From the NCBI GenBank assembly GCA_009912175.1, contig WNDQ01000013.1:1-64000 (forward strand): DNA of 64,000 nucleotides, in the 5' to 3' direction. Source of the stretch: Paracidovorax wautersii. GTDB taxonomy: Bacteria > Pseudomonadota > Gammaproteobacteria > Burkholderiales > Burkholderiaceae_C. Positions 11,181 through 21,993 of the stretch are shown piece after piece (position 1 is the first letter of the stretch; the number at the start of each line of letters is the position of its first letter). The notes below the pieces were generated by a model that was not told the DNA's origin, did not search any database, and saw only the letters and a list, made by a program, of their open reading frames with translations. The position numbers and the translations under genes were made by a program.

Positions 11181-13520
11181 ATGAAAACTCCCGAAATCCC
11201 CCGGTCCGTGGCTGACGCTGCAGCGCCGGCGCGCGCCAGCGGCACCTCGCACGCGCATGAAAGCGCCGTCGCCCAGGTCGCGGGCGCGGCGCACTACATC
11301 GACGACATCCCCGAGGTGAAGGGCACGCTCTACGCCGCGCCCATCCTCTCGCCCGTGGCGCACGGCACGCTGCGCGGCGTGGACGCCACCCCGGCCCTGG
11401 CGCTGGCCGGCGTGCACGGCGTGGTGCTGGCCGGCGACGTGCCGGGCGACAAGATCCTGGCTGCCTTCGCGCACGACGAGCCGGTGTTCGCCATCGACAC
11501 GGTGCAGCACGTCGGCCAGGTCGTCGGCCTGGTCGTGGCCGACAGCGTGATGGCCGCGCGCCGTGCCGCACGCCAGGTCAAGCTCGACATCGAGGCGCTG
11601 CCCGCCGTCCTCGACGTCGCGCAGGCGCTGGCGGCCCGGAGCTACGTCTCGCCGCCCGTGACCGTGGCGCGGGGCGACGCCGCCGCCGCGCTGGCGCGTG
11701 CGCCGCACCAACTGTCGGGCCGTTTCGAGGTGGGTGGGCAGGAACACTTCTACCTCGAAGGCCAGATCGCCTACGCGCTGCCGCTCGAACAGAAGCAGTG
11801 GTGGGTTTATTCGAGCACGCAGCACCCGGGCGAGGTGCAGCACTGGGTCGCCCACGCGCTCGGGTTGGAGGCCAGCCGCGTGCGCATCGAATGCCGGCGC
11901 ATGGGCGGCGGCTTTGGCGGCAAGGAGACGCAGGCCGGCCACCTCGCCGTCTGGGCGGCGGTGGCCGCGCGCAAGTTCAACCGCCCCGTCAAGCTGCGGC
12001 TGGACCGCGACGACGACTTCATGGTGACCGGCAAGCGCCACCCCTTCCACTACGACTACACGGTGGGCTTCGGCGACGACGGCTTGCTGTGCGGCCTGCA
12101 GCTGCAACTCGCGGCCAACTGCGGTTTCTCGGCCGACCTGTCGGCGCCCGTGGCCGACCGCGCCGTCTTCCACAGCGACAACGCCTATTACCTGGAAGAC
12201 GTGGCGATCACCTCGTACCGCTGCAAGACCAACCAGCAGAGCCACACGGCCTTTCGCGGCTTCGGCGGCCCGCAGGGCGTGATCGCCATCGAAACCATCC
12301 TGGGCGACATCGCGCGCCACCTGGGACTGGACCCGCTCGACGTGCGCCAGCGCAACCTCTACGGCACGACCGAGCGCAACGTCACCCACTACCAGATGAC
12401 GGTCGAGGACAACATCCTGGCGCCGCTGATCGGCCAGTTGGCCGAGACCTCGCGCTACCGCGCGCGCCGCGACGCGCTGGCCAGCTGGAACGCCGCCAGC
12501 CCCGTCATCAAACGCGGCCTGGCGCTCACGCCGGTCAAGTTCGGCATCTCGTTCACCGCCACGCTGTTCAACCAGGCCGGCGCGCTGGTGCACGTCTACA
12601 CCGACGGCAGCGTGCAGGTCAACCACGGCGGCACCGAGATGGGCCAGGGCCTGCACACCAAGGTCGCGCAGATCGTGGCCGACGAGCTGGGCGTGCCCTT
12701 CGCGCAGGTCACGGTCACCGCCAGCGACACCGGCAAGGTGCCCAACGCCAGCGCCACGGCCGCCTCCAGCGGCACCGACCTCAACGGCCGCGCGGCCCAG
12801 TACGCCGCGCGCCACGTGCGCGACAACCTGGCCGCCTTCGTCGCCGGCCTGGACGGCTGCGGCGCCGGCGAGATCCGGCTGGCCGGCGGCCTGGTTCACT
12901 CCCCCAAAACCGCACGCCCCTTCGCCGAGGTGGTGCAGGCCGCCTACGCCAACCGCATCCAACTCTGGAGCGACGGTTTCTACCGCACGCCCAAGATCCA
13001 CTACGACAAGCAGACCCTGACCGGCCGGCCCTTCTATTACTTCTCCTACGGCGCGGCCTGCACCGAGGTTGCCATCGACACCCTCACGGGCGAAAGCCGC
13101 GTGCTCAAGGTCGACATCCTCCACGACGTGGGCCGCAGCATCAACCCGGCCATCGACATCGGCCAGATCGAAGGCGGCTTCGTGCAGGGCATGGGCTGGC
13201 TGACCACCGAGGAGCTGGTCTGGGACACGCAGGGCAAGCTGGCCACGCATGCCCCCAGCACCTACAAGATCCCGGCGACCGGCGACGTGCCTGCGCACTT
13301 CAAGGTCGCGCTGTGGCCCGAGCCCAATCGCGAGGACAACGTGCACGGCAGCAAGGCCGTGGGCGAGCCGCCCTTCATGCTGGCCGTCAGCGTGTGGGAA
13401 GCCATTCGCGACGCCGTGGCGCAGGCGCGTGCGGACCATGGCGCGGCGGCGGCCCAGCCCGTGGCCATGGACGCGCCCACCACGGCCGAGCGTGTGCTGC
13501 GCGCGCTTGGCGGTGTTTGA
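11181..13520 (+). CDS. xdhB: Xanthine dehydrogenase large (molybdopterin) subunit
   Basis: A 779-residue catalytic subunit carrying the molybdenum cofactor. Cofactor and substrate motifs: MGGGFGGKE, FRGFGGPQG, GTEMGQGLHTK, and SKAVGEPPFML with the catalytic Glu near the C-terminus. Residues REHF-type gating is represented by GGQEHFYLEGQ. Length agrees with bacterial XdhB (about 770-780). An aggaagga ribosome site lies 9-16 bp before ATG 11181. It forms an operon with xdhA and dimerises with it. Maturation needs XdhC-type sulfuration of the cofactor, and that gene must lie elsewhere. The gene looks intact although the neighbouring purine importers are damaged. Confidence 0.94.
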   Translation: MKTPEIPRSVADAAAPARASGTSHAHESAVAQVAGAAHYIDDIPEVKGTLYAAPILSPVAHGTLRGVDATPALALAGVHGVVLAGDVPGDKILAAFAHDEPVFAIDTVQHVGQVVGLVVADSVMAARRAARQVKLDIEALPAVLDVAQALAARSYVSPPVTVARGDAAAALARAPHQLSGRFEVGGQEHFYLEGQIAYALPLEQKQWWVYSSTQHPGEVQHWVAHALGLEASRVRIECRRMGGGFGGKETQAGHLAVWAAVAARKFNRPVKLRLDRDDDFMVTGKRHPFHYDYTVGFGDDGLLCGLQLQLAANCGFSADLSAPVADRAVFHSDNAYYLEDVAITSYRCKTNQQSHTAFRGFGGPQGVIAIETILGDIARHLGLDPLDVRQRNLYGTTERNVTHYQMTVEDNILAPLIGQLAETSRYRARRDALASWNAASPVIKRGLALTPVKFGISFTATLFNQAGALVHVYTDGSVQVNHGGTEMGQGLHTKVAQIVADELGVPFAQVTVTASDTGKVPNASATAASSGTDLNGRAAQYAARHVRDNLAAFVAGLDGCGAGEIRLAGGLVHSPKTARPFAEVVQAAYANRIQLWSDGFYRTPKIHYDKQTLTGRPFYYFSYGAACTEVAIDTLTGESRVLKVDILHDVGRSINPAIDIGQIEGGFVQGMGWLTTEELVWDTQGKLATHAPSTYKIPATGDVPAHFKVALWPEPNREDNVHGSKAVGEPPFMLAVSVWEAIRDAVAQARADHGAAAAQPVAMDAPTTAERVLRALGGV

Positions 13521-13639
13521 AAGCGGCGCCAGGCACTGGCTCACACACTGGCCGCAAAAAGCCCATTGAGCCTGGCCGAGGCAGGGGGATTCGGCGCCGC
13601 CTTTGACCTCAACTTTGGTTGAGGTCTGACACTGACGCC

Positions 13640-14164
13640 ATGTCCATCCTGCCCTTTTTCTTCATGCCGCTGACCCGCTCGACGCCCCCCATCAAAACCC
13701 GACACGAGCCAGCACTGCCGGGTCTGCAGTTCATCAATCCCGAAGGGCTCTACGACCCCGCCCCCAACGGCTACACGCACGTCGTGACCGCGCCGTTGGG
13801 CGGTGCGGCCGGCTACCGGCTGGTCCAGGTCGCAGGCCAGGGCGGCGAGCGGCCCGACGGCAGCTTGCCCGCCGACTTCGAAACCCAGCTCGCCCAGGCC
13901 CTGGCCAATCTGAACACCGCGCTGGGCGCGGCTGGCGCCGCCCTGGACGACGTGACCAAACTCACCGTGCTCATCGTCGACCACAGCCACGAACGCCTGC
14001 AGACCCTGAGCCGCCACGTGCAGCAGTACTGGCCACGCCGGCCCGCGCCCGCCTGCACGCTGATCCCCGTGGCGCGGCTGGCGCTCGACGGCATGCTGTT
14101 CGAGGTCGAGGCCACGGCCGTCGTCGCCGGCAACCGTTCGCGCGACAATCCCACCAGGCGCTGA
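13640..14164 (+). CDS. RidA/YjgF-family protein lacking the catalytic arginine
   Basis: A 174-residue protein of the RidA (YjgF/YER057c) fold, longer than the usual ~130 residues because of an N-terminal extension. Recognisable segments are THVVTAPLGG, DFETQLAQALANLNTALGAAGAALDDVTKLTVLIVD and LALDGMLFEVEATAVV. The active-site Arg of true RidA imine deaminases, normally in an ARS-type segment before the last strand, is replaced (PACTLIP), so ordinary enamine deaminase activity is doubtful; many Rid-like paralogs share this. It starts 119 bp after xdhB. Nearby purine catabolism may produce its ligand, but this is only positional. ATG 13664 is an alternative start. Confidence 0.75.
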   Translation: MSILPFFFMPLTRSTPPIKTRHEPALPGLQFINPEGLYDPAPNGYTHVVTAPLGGAAGYRLVQVAGQGGERPDGSLPADFETQLAQALANLNTALGAAGAALDDVTKLTVLIVDHSHERLQTLSRHVQQYWPRRPAPACTLIPVARLALDGMLFEVEATAVVAGNRSRDNPTRR

Positions 14165-14208
14165 ACAACGCGGCCGGGCCGCGCGGCCCGCCCCCCTGTC
14201 TCTTCCTG

Positions 14209-14226
14209 GAACGTGTTTTGACGTTC
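14209..14226. promoter_or_regulatory. 18-bp inverted repeat upstream of the MFS gene
   Basis: GAACGT and ACGTTC are separated by six bases, about 60 bp upstream of the MFS start. The perfect 6-bp arms resemble a dimeric repressor operator. No regulator gene lies next to it, so the link is only positional. Confidence 0.35.
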
Positions 14227-14285
14227 TCGACGCCACCACAAGCAAGCAGGCGGCTCGTGTTCAACGGCACCGTCTCGACCCACCC

Positions 14286-15518
14286 ATGCGTGCTTCCACT
14301 CCCTCGTCCCCCACCTTGACCCGCACACCGCCCTCCACGCCCTCCGCTTACCTCGGCACGCCCGTGCTGCTGCTCATGGCCGTGGCCTCTGGCCTGTGCG
14401 CGGGCGGCAACTACTTCAACCAGCCCCTGCTGCACTCCATCGCCACCGACCTGGGCGTGAGCGACGGCACCGCCGCGTTCACCGTGACGCTGGCGCAGGT
14501 GTCCTACGCGCTGGGCCTGCTGTTTCTCGTGCCGCTGGGCGACAAGCTCGAACGCCGCAGCCTGGCCGTCGACCTGATGCTGCTGGCCGCCGGGGGCCAG
14601 CTCATCAGCGGGCTGTCGCACCACATCGCCTGGCTGGCGCTGGGCACGGCCATGGCCGGGCTGTTCTCGGTCGCCGCCCAGGTGCTGGTGCCCATGGCCG
14701 CGGCGCTGTCGGACCCGCACCGCAGCGGCCGCGCGGTGGGCATCGTCATGAGCGGGCTGCTGATCGGCATCCTGGCCGCACGCAGCGTGGCTGGCCTGCT
14801 CTCGGGCCTGGGCGGCTGGAACACGGTGTACTGGGTCTCCAGCGGCGTCATGCTGGTGGTCGCGGCCGCGCTGTGGCGCCAGTTGCCGGTCTCACGCAAC
14901 GCCGCGCACGTGGGCTACGGCGAGGCGCTGCGCTCGCTCGGCACGCTCCTGTACCGCCACCCCCGGCTGCGCAGCCGCGCGCTGCTGGGCGCACTGTCGT
15001 TTGCCTCGGTCAGCGTGCTGTTCTCCACCATGGGGCTGCTGCTCTCGGGCCCGGACCATGGCCTGGACGACGTCGCCATCGGCCTCATCGGCCTGGCCGG
15101 CGTGGCCGGCGCCCTCATGGCCAACGTGGCCGGACGCCTGGCCGACCGCGGGCTGGAACAACACACCACCACAGCCGGCGTCGCCCTGCTGGCCGTCGCC
15201 TGGCTCGTGCTGTGGCTGGGCGGCACCGGCAGCCTGCTCTGCTTCATCGCCGGCATGCTGGTCATCGACCTGGCCCTGCAGGCCGTGCACATCAGCAATC
15301 AGAACGTCGTCTACCAGCTCGACCCCGCCGCGCGCTCGCGCATCAATTCGGTCTACATGACCAGCTACTTCATCGGCGCGGCCAGCGGCTCGGCCTTGGG
15401 GTCTGTGGCTTGGCAGCATGGCGGGTGGACCGGGGCCAGCTTGCTGGGGTTGGCGCTGGCGGGGTTGGCCGCTGTGGCGTTGGGGTATGACCGGCGGGTC
15501 GTGCATTCCGGACGCTGA
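14286..15518 (+). CDS. MFS transporter (YnfM-like)
   Basis: A 410-residue major facilitator protein with 12 predicted spans. The first helix region CAGGNYFNQPLLHSIATDLG is typical of the YnfM/inner-membrane-transport branch. The loop 2-3 motif is VPLGDKLERRSL, and later come GIVMSGLLIGILAARSVAGLL and NQNVVYQLDPAARSRINSVYM. Members are proton-driven exporters of unknown small molecules. It is transcribed alone, convergent with the iron ABC operon. The substrate cannot be inferred. Confidence 0.85.
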   Translation: MRASTPSSPTLTRTPPSTPSAYLGTPVLLLMAVASGLCAGGNYFNQPLLHSIATDLGVSDGTAAFTVTLAQVSYALGLLFLVPLGDKLERRSLAVDLMLLAAGGQLISGLSHHIAWLALGTAMAGLFSVAAQVLVPMAAALSDPHRSGRAVGIVMSGLLIGILAARSVAGLLSGLGGWNTVYWVSSGVMLVVAAALWRQLPVSRNAAHVGYGEALRSLGTLLYRHPRLRSRALLGALSFASVSVLFSTMGLLLSGPDHGLDDVAIGLIGLAGVAGALMANVAGRLADRGLEQHTTTAGVALLAVAWLVLWLGGTGSLLCFIAGMLVIDLALQAVHISNQNVVYQLDPAARSRINSVYMTSYFIGAASGSALGSVAWQHGGWTGASLLGLALAGLAAVALGYDRRVVHSGR

Positions 15519-15766
15519 GCGGGACGCTCAACAGGGGCTGGGCGGGATTTGCTGCGATCACCGTGGCCGCTCTTGTTGGGTTGGTACTTGCGTATGGCGG
15601 TGGTTGGTTTTTTGTTGAGGCTGTGCCGGTGCTTGTCTTCTTTTGTGCTGGCGCGCGCTGTTGGCCTCATGGTTTGGTCTTGAGGGCAGCTTTTGTTGGC
15701 CGTGCCGGCGCTTGTTCTTTTTGTGCTGGCGCACGCCCTAGGCCGGGATGTGCGCCCGGCAGCGCA

Positions 15767-15798
15767 CTTCCTTTTCTTGTCTTGCCAAGAAAAGGAAG
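15767..15798. repeat. Hairpin with 13-bp perfect stem (left arm)
   Basis: The arms CTTCCTTTTCTTG and CAAGAAAAGGAAG pair perfectly around a 6-nt loop. The matching hairpin in the right arm differs at two base pairs, both compensated. Confidence 0.85.
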
Positions 15799-16213
15799 CA
15801 AAAGAAGGCGCGCCGAAAGTCGCAGCCTGGGCCTGCGGCCCAGGTTCCCTGCGCTCCTCGCGGCGGATGGGGTCGCGCGCAAACTCGCTTCGCTCAAACA
15901 AGCGCGTGCCCTGATCCATCCGCCACTGCGGTGCTCGGCTGCGCCACACGGCTCTGGGGACGGGACGTCGCTGCGCTCGTCCCTGCAAGCAGACAGAAGA
16001 GAAGGAAAGAGAAAAACAAAAAAGGAAATTCGTGACGAGCGCAGCGAAGTCACGTCCCCCCGGGTCCCATCTGGCGGGCTGAGCAGCGCAGGTGGGGACG
16101 GATCAGGGCATGCGCTTGTTTGAGCGTAGCGAGTTTGCGCATGACCCCGGCCCCACCGAGCAGCGCAAGGCACCTGGCGCAGCCAGGCCCGCCAGTTGGG
16201 TCGCCTTCTTTTG

Positions 16214-16245
16214 CCTACTTTTCTTGGCGAAGCAAGAAAAGTAGG
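16214..16245. repeat. Hairpin with 13-bp perfect stem (right arm)
   Basis: The arms CCTACTTTTCTTG and CAAGAAAAGTAGG pair perfectly around GCGAAG. Relative to the left hairpin, pair 2 is C-G instead of T-A and pair 4 is A-T instead of C-G, so the stem is kept while the sequence changes. Confidence 0.85.
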
Positions 16246-16405
16246 TGCGCCGCCGGGCGCACATCCCGGCCTACGGCGTGCGCCAGCACAAAAAGAACAA
16301 GCACCGGCACGGCCTCAACAAAGAACAAAGAACAAAGAGCAAGACCTCGACACGAAGGTCAGATCGCCCCACGCTGCACACGGCCAAGTATCCAAGCTGA
16401 CACTT

Positions 16406-17092
16406 TCAAATCCCCACCGGCGCCAGCCAAGACTGCAACCGCCCCCCGGCCATGCGCCCAATACGATCCGCCATCGCATCCGCCTCGGCCTCGTTGTGAG
16501 TCACCATCAACGCCGTCTGCCCCGCCTCGCGCAGGATGGCGCGCACGTCACGTCCCAGACGTTCACGCGTGGCCGGGTCGAGGTTGGAAAACGGTTCGTC
16601 CATCAGCAGCAGCGCCGGCGCGGGCGCGAGCGCGCGGGCCACGGCCACGCGTTGCTGCTGGCCGCCTGACAGCTCGTGCGGATAACGGCCGGCCAGGTCC
16701 TTGAGGCCGACCAGCTCCAACATGGCCAGGGCGCGCGGCTCGCGCTGCGCCGAGGGTAAGGCGCGCAGGCCGAAGGCCACGTTCTGGCGTGCGTTCAGGT
16801 GTGGGAACAGCGCGTAGTCCTGGAACACCATGCCCACACGCCGACGCTCGGGCGGCAGGTGCACGCCGGGGGCTGACAGCAGGCTTTCGCCCAGTTCGAT
16901 CCGGCCGGCCAGCACAGGCTCGAAGCCCGCGATGGCGCGCAGTGCGGTGGTCTTGCCGCAGCCCGACGGTCCCAGCAGGCAGCCCAGTTCGCCGGCCTCC
17001 AGCGCCAGCGTGAAGCCATCGAGGACGCGCTGCGGACCCGATGCGCCCGGATAGGCCACGGTCACGTCGCGCAGTTGCAAAGCGACTGTCAT
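16406..17092 (-). CDS. fbpC: Fbp-type iron(III) ABC transporter ATP-binding protein
   Basis: A 228-residue ATPase with all core motifs: GPSGCGKT (41-48), LSGGQQQRV (141-149), LLLMDEP (161-167) and the H-loop in MVTHNEAEADAMADRIG. It energises the adjacent permease. It is much shorter than typical FbpC (about 350): the C-terminal TOBE/regulatory domain is absent and the protein ends soon after the H-loop. Its ATG overlaps the permease stop (ATGA), so translation is coupled. Substrate assignment to ferric iron follows from the binding protein; thiamine- or putrescine-type relatives share this ATPase fold. Confidence 0.85.
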   Translation of the reverse strand: MTVALQLRDVTVAYPGASGPQRVLDGFTLALEAGELGCLLGPSGCGKTTALRAIAGFEPVLAGRIELGESLLSAPGVHLPPERRRVGMVFQDYALFPHLNARQNVAFGLRALPSAQREPRALAMLELVGLKDLAGRYPHELSGGQQQRVAVARALAPAPALLLMDEPFSNLDPATRERLGRDVRAILREAGQTALMVTHNEAEADAMADRIGRMAGGRLQSWLAPVGI

Positions 17093-18750
17093 GCGTTCTT
17101 CATCCTTGCGCCGACCCGGGCGTCGGCGGCCACGTCGGGCGCCATGCGGGCCTGGGTGGCCTTCAGTTGGGTGCGTGCCAGCAACACCACCGGCAGCAGG
17201 CCGGCCAGCACGATGGCCAGGGCCGCGACGGCGCCTTCCTCGTACGTGCCGCGCGCGGCCTCGGCGTAGAGGCTGGTGGCCAGCGTCTCGAAATTGGCCG
17301 GGCGCAGCAGCAGCGTGGCCGGCAATTCCTTCATGGCGTCGACGAACACCAGCAGCGCGGCCGCGCCCAGCGCCGGCCGCAGCAGCGGCAGGTGCACGTT
17401 CAGCAGCACGCCGCCGGGCCGCTCGCCCAGCAGCCGCGCGGCCTGTTCCAGCACCGGCGGGATGCGGGCCAGGCCCGCTTCGATGCCGCCGACGGCGATC
17501 GCCAGAAAACGCTGCGCGCAGCACACCACCAGGATGATGCCCAGCGACATGAGCGGCAGGCCCGGCAGCCCAAGGCCGTCGGCCAGCCAGGCGTCGAACG
17601 CCAGCGCCGGGCTGAGCAAGCCGATGGCCAGCACGGTGCCCGGCACGGCGTAGCCCAGCGCCGCCACGCGCACCGGCCAGCGCAGCAGCCACGGTGCGCG
17701 CACGCGTGTGGCGCCCAGGCGTGCGCCCCAGGCAATGACCAGCGCCGCGCCCATGGCGGCGGCCGTCACGCCCGCGGCCAGTGTCAGGGTGTTGCCCAGC
17801 GCGCCCATCAGATGGCTGGAAATGCCGTAACCCAATGACAGGCGCTTGGCCGTTTCCCACACCAGGTACAGCGCCGGCGCCACGAAGCCCAGCACGATGG
17901 GCAGCGCCACCACGGCACTGGCCGCCCCCGCGCGCCAGCCGGCCAGGCGTGCCGGCACGATGCCGCGCATGCGCTGCGCCACGCCAAAACGCTGGCGCTG
18001 GCGCCCGCGCTGCTCCAGCAGCACCAGCGCGGTCACCATGGCCAGCATGGCGCAGGCGATCTGCGCGGCGGCGGCCAGGTCCGAACGCGTGATCCAGGTG
18101 GTGTAGACCGTGACGGTGAGCGTCTGCACGCCCAGGAATTCAGAGGCGCCGATGTCGTTGAGCGTTTCCAGCAGCGCCACACGAAAGAACACGCCCAGCG
18201 GCCCCGCGCCCAGCGTGCGGGCGGCTTCCAGCAGGTGGGCGGGCTGCGTCATGAACAGCGCGCGCGCCGTCAAATACACATAGGGATAGAGCACAAAGCC
18301 CAGCACAAAGACCGCGCCCGTGGTCGAGCGCAGGTCCGGCAGGCGGAACTGGCGCGGGCTGTCGTAGCCCAGCACCCAGCGGATGGCCTCCTGCACCGGC
18401 CCGATGGGGTGCAGCAGGTCGAGGTAGGCAAACGCGACGATGTAGGTCGGCATGGCCAGCGGCAGCAGCAGCGCCCAGTTGAAGACGCGCCGGCCGGGAA
18501 AGTCATAAGCGGTGACCAGCCAGGCGCAGCCGGTGCCCACCACCAGCACGATCACGCCCACGCCGGCCAGCAGCCAGGCCGTGTTGGCGGCCGCTGCCGG
18601 CAGCACGTGGGCGGCCAGGTGGCGCCAATGCGCCCAGTCCGCACCGGCCGCCAGCCACGCCAGCGAGCCGATCGGCACCAGCACGCCCGCGGCCAGCAAC
18701 GCCGCCGCAACGCGCCAGGCCAGGTCGGGTGACCAGGTGCTCGGCTTCAT
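17089..18750 (-). CDS. fbpB: Fbp-type iron(III) ABC transporter permease, with missing segment after first EAA loop
   Basis: A 553-residue fused double permease, each half with its own membrane domain and EAA loop. The second loop is complete ([13 protein letters not shown] then [26 protein letters not shown] when read on). In the first half the loop [19 protein letters not shown] runs directly into [14 protein letters not shown] at residue 194; the intervening LPxARPAIxxG-type stretch, about 15 residues, is missing in frame. This region touches the ATPase, so function may be impaired. It could be a real deletion between short VAL/LAL repeats or an assembly artefact. The binding-protein gene lies 28 bp upstream and the ATPase overlaps downstream. 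Confidence 0.88.
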   Translation of the reverse strand: MKPSTWSPDLAWRVAAALLAAGVLVPIGSLAWLAAGADWAHWRHLAAHVLPAAAANTAWLLAGVGVIVLVVGTGCAWLVTAYDFPGRRVFNWALLLPLAMPTYIVAFAYLDLLHPIGPVQEAIRWVLGYDSPRQFRLPDLRSTTGAVFVLGFVLYPYVYLTARALFMTQPAHLLEAARTLGAGPLGVFFRVALLETLNDIGASEFLGVQTLTVTVYTTWITRSDLAAAAQIACAMLAMVTALVLLEQRGRQRQRFGVAQRMRGIVPARLAGWRAGAASAVVALPIVLGFVAPALYLVWETAKRLSLGYGISSHLMGALGNTLTLAAGVTAAAMGAALVIAWGARLGATRVRAPWLLRWPVRVAALGYAVPGTVLAIGLLSPALAFDAWLADGLGLPGLPLMSLGIILVVCCAQRFLAIAVGGIEAGLARIPPVLEQAARLLGERPGGVLLNVHLPLLRPALGAAALLVFVDAMKELPATLLLRPANFETLATSLYAEAARGTYEEGAVAALAIVLAGLLPVVLLARTQLKATQARMAPDVAADARVGARMKNA

Positions 18751-18778
18751 GCGATGGCGCGGCGCAGCAGTGCGGCCA

Positions 18779-19816
18779 TTACTGGTCGAAGCCGACGCGG
18801 TCGACCAGCGCGCTGGCCTGCTTGCGGTACTTGGCGATCTCGGCCAGCGGCAGCGTGTCGACCTTCAGCGTGCCGATGGCCTGGCCGATGATGGGGTCCA
18901 GCCGCACGCCCCGGCGCACCGGATACTCGTAGTTGGCGTTGGCATACAGCTCCTGCGCCGGCTCCGACACCAGGAATTCGAGCAGCTGCACGGCCTGCGC
19001 CTTGTGCGGGGCATGGCGCGCAACTGCCGCGCCACTGATGTTGACGTGGGTGCCGCCGGTCTTGGCGAACACCGGGCGCACCACCTGGATGGCGTCGCCC
19101 CACTTGCGCGCGTCGCTGCCTTCCTTGGCGGCCTTCATCTGGCCCACGTAATAGGAGTTGGCCAGGCCGATGTCGCAGATGCCGCCCAGGATGTCGCGCG
19201 CCACGTCGCGGTCGCCGCCGGTCGCCTTGCGCGCCAGGTTGGCCTTGACGCCGCGCAGCCACTGCTCGGTCTGGGCTTCGCCGTCGTGCGCGATCAGCGA
19301 GGCCACCAGCGCGGTGTTGTAGGGATGCTGGCCCGCGCGGATGCAGACCTTGCCCTTCCAGCGCGGATCGGCCAGGTCTTCGTAGCGGAAGGTGCCGACC
19401 TTCAGATCCTTGTCGGCATACAGCACGCGGGCGCGCAGCGACAGGCTGAACCACTGGTTGTCGGCGCCGCGCAGGTTGGCGGGAATGGCCTCGTTGAGCG
19501 CGGCCGATTGCACCGGCTGCGTCACGCCGCCTTCGACCAGGTCGAGCAGATTGCCCACGTCCACCGTCATCAGCAGGTCGGCCGGCGAGCGCTGGCCTTC
19601 GGCCTTGACACGCTCGAGCAGGCCGTCCTTGACGAACACGGTGTTGACCTGGATCTGGGTGCGCGCCGTGAACGCGGCCAGCAGCGGCTGGATCAGGCCC
19701 GGCTCGCGCGTGGTGTAGAGCGTGACCTCGCCCGCGGCGTGCGCGGGCAGGCAGACGGCGGCGGCCGCGACGGCCAGCAGGCAGGCCTTGCGGGCCCGGT
19801 TGAGGATTGCAAACAT
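18779..19816 (-). CDS. fbpA: Ferric iron-binding periplasmic protein (FbpA/AfuA family)
   Basis: A 345-residue periplasmic binding protein with a Sec signal peptide ending near [16 protein letters not shown] (cleavage about residue 28). It is a bilobal SBP of the FbpA family. The paired tyrosines of the iron site are in ANSYYVGQM (Tyr222, Tyr223), and [14 protein letters not shown] and [12 protein letters not shown] are typical of the family. It delivers Fe3+ to the FbpB/FbpC importer encoded downstream in the same operon. I looked for a Fur box in the 500 bp upstream and found no convincing one. ATG 19816 is preferred over an upstream in-frame start because it gives a standard signal peptide. 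Confidence 0.9.
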   Translation of the reverse strand: MFAILNRARKACLLAVAAAAVCLPAHAAGEVTLYTTREPGLIQPLLAAFTARTQIQVNTVFVKDGLLERVKAEGQRSPADLLMTVDVGNLLDLVEGGVTQPVQSAALNEAIPANLRGADNQWFSLSLRARVLYADKDLKVGTFRYEDLADPRWKGKVCIRAGQHPYNTALVASLIAHDGEAQTEQWLRGVKANLARKATGGDRDVARDILGGICDIGLANSYYVGQMKAAKEGSDARKWGDAIQVVRPVFAKTGGTHVNISGAAVARHAPHKAQAVQLLEFLVSEPAQELYANANYEYPVRRGVRLDPIIGQAIGTLKVDTLPLAEIAKYRKQASALVDRVGFDQ

Positions 19817-20323
19817 GAAAAGAGTCCCTTCTGTCCCGAAAAGGATGGCATCAAGCAAGAAAGAAGAAAGGGCGGCGCCCGTGGCTGTTGTCGTGAAGGT
19901 TCTCAGGCCCGCCGGGTGGCTAGGGCGCCTGGTGCACGCCGGGCGCCGCGCCAGGACCTGCCCAGAGCGCGACCAACGTGCGCGAGACGCGCTAAACGCC
20001 AGCGATTATCAGAGACAAACTCAGGCACAGGCCGCCAATCTGCCTCGACCTCGAGGTTTTCCGAAGACGCGGGCACCCCAGGCGCCACCCGGGCCGGTTT
20101 TGCCAATTCCGCCCGTTTCGCCCCCGGCATGCGACAATGGTGGGCTGCGGCGACTCCAGTTTTCGCCAACAGGTCTGCGCTGGCCCTCGCCAGCCTGCAC
20201 CCCGATCAACCCCATCTGCCTTTGACTGGCGCGCCCCGGCCCAGCAGCTTTCTTGCTGCCGGCGGCATGACAGGCCGATTCCCAGGCTGGCCCCATGCCA
20301 GTCCTGCACTTTTATTTCTTGGT
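19817..20323. other. Divergent intergenic region fbpA / rhlE
   Basis: About 500 bp without a credible gene. It must hold the promoters of fbpA (minus) and rhlE (plus). TGCGACAAT near 20131 is a plausible -10 for rhlE with a leader of about 180 nt, a length common for RNA-helicase genes. GATAAT on the minus strand near 20007 could serve fbpA. Neither is certain. Confidence 0.4.
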
Positions 20324-21838
<1,515 letters not shown>

Positions 21839-21869
21839 TCCCGTGGCGCGACCGCGCCACCCACTGCCA

Positions 21870-21901
21870 AGCCAGCGTTCCTTCGGACGCTGGCTTTTTT
21901 G
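21870..21901 (+). terminator. Rho-independent terminator after rhlE
   Basis: The stem AGCCAGCGT/ACGCTGGCT around TCCTTCGG is followed by a run of seven T, 31 bp after the rhlE stop. Confidence 0.9.
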
Positions 21902-21993
21902 TTGCCGGGCCGTCCCGAGACAAAAAAACATCCGCCTCAGGAGATCGGGTCATCGCATAGCGATGCCCTTTTTCGACGCCGCGGTGAAAGCCG

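Larger units (their letters stand above)
15612..16330. repeat. ~720-bp imperfect palindrome between convergent genes
   Basis: No gene is credible between 15519 and 16405. The stretch is dominated by nested inverted repeats. The outer arms (about 15693-15811 and 16200-16325) share a long inverted match that includes GTGCTGGCGCACGCC and GGCCGGGATGTGCGCCCGG. An inner pair (about 15868-15918 and 16098-16149) shares CTTGTTTGAGCG and AGGGCA when read in opposite orientation. A third pair flanks an A-rich loop (about 16000-16030). The outer unit is also partly repeated directly in the left arm (15612-15660 and 15693-15742). The placement between convergent genes suggests a bidirectional terminator or a relic of repeat insertion. 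Confidence 0.8.

Noticed and set aside
10815-13544. A 909-codon open frame on the minus strand opposite xdhA/xdhB
   Set aside because: It is a mirror of strongly biased GC codon usage in a clear xanthine dehydrogenase gene; the protein is His/Arg/Val-rich with no family motif and no ribosome site.
15563-16704. Several open frames of 95-200 codons in the large palindrome
   Set aside because: They read through the inverted repeats on both strands, share low-complexity Arg/Ser/Ala-rich composition and have no start context; the region is best described as repeat.
19817-20323. Fur box in front of fbpA
   Set aside because: Isolated GATAAT is present, but no two half sites in the expected arrangement; I could not support an operator.
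18512-20323. Long open frame continuous with rhlE on the plus strand (1108 codons)
   Set aside because: The upstream 600 codons are antisense to fbpA and fbpB; the helicase homology begins at 20324.
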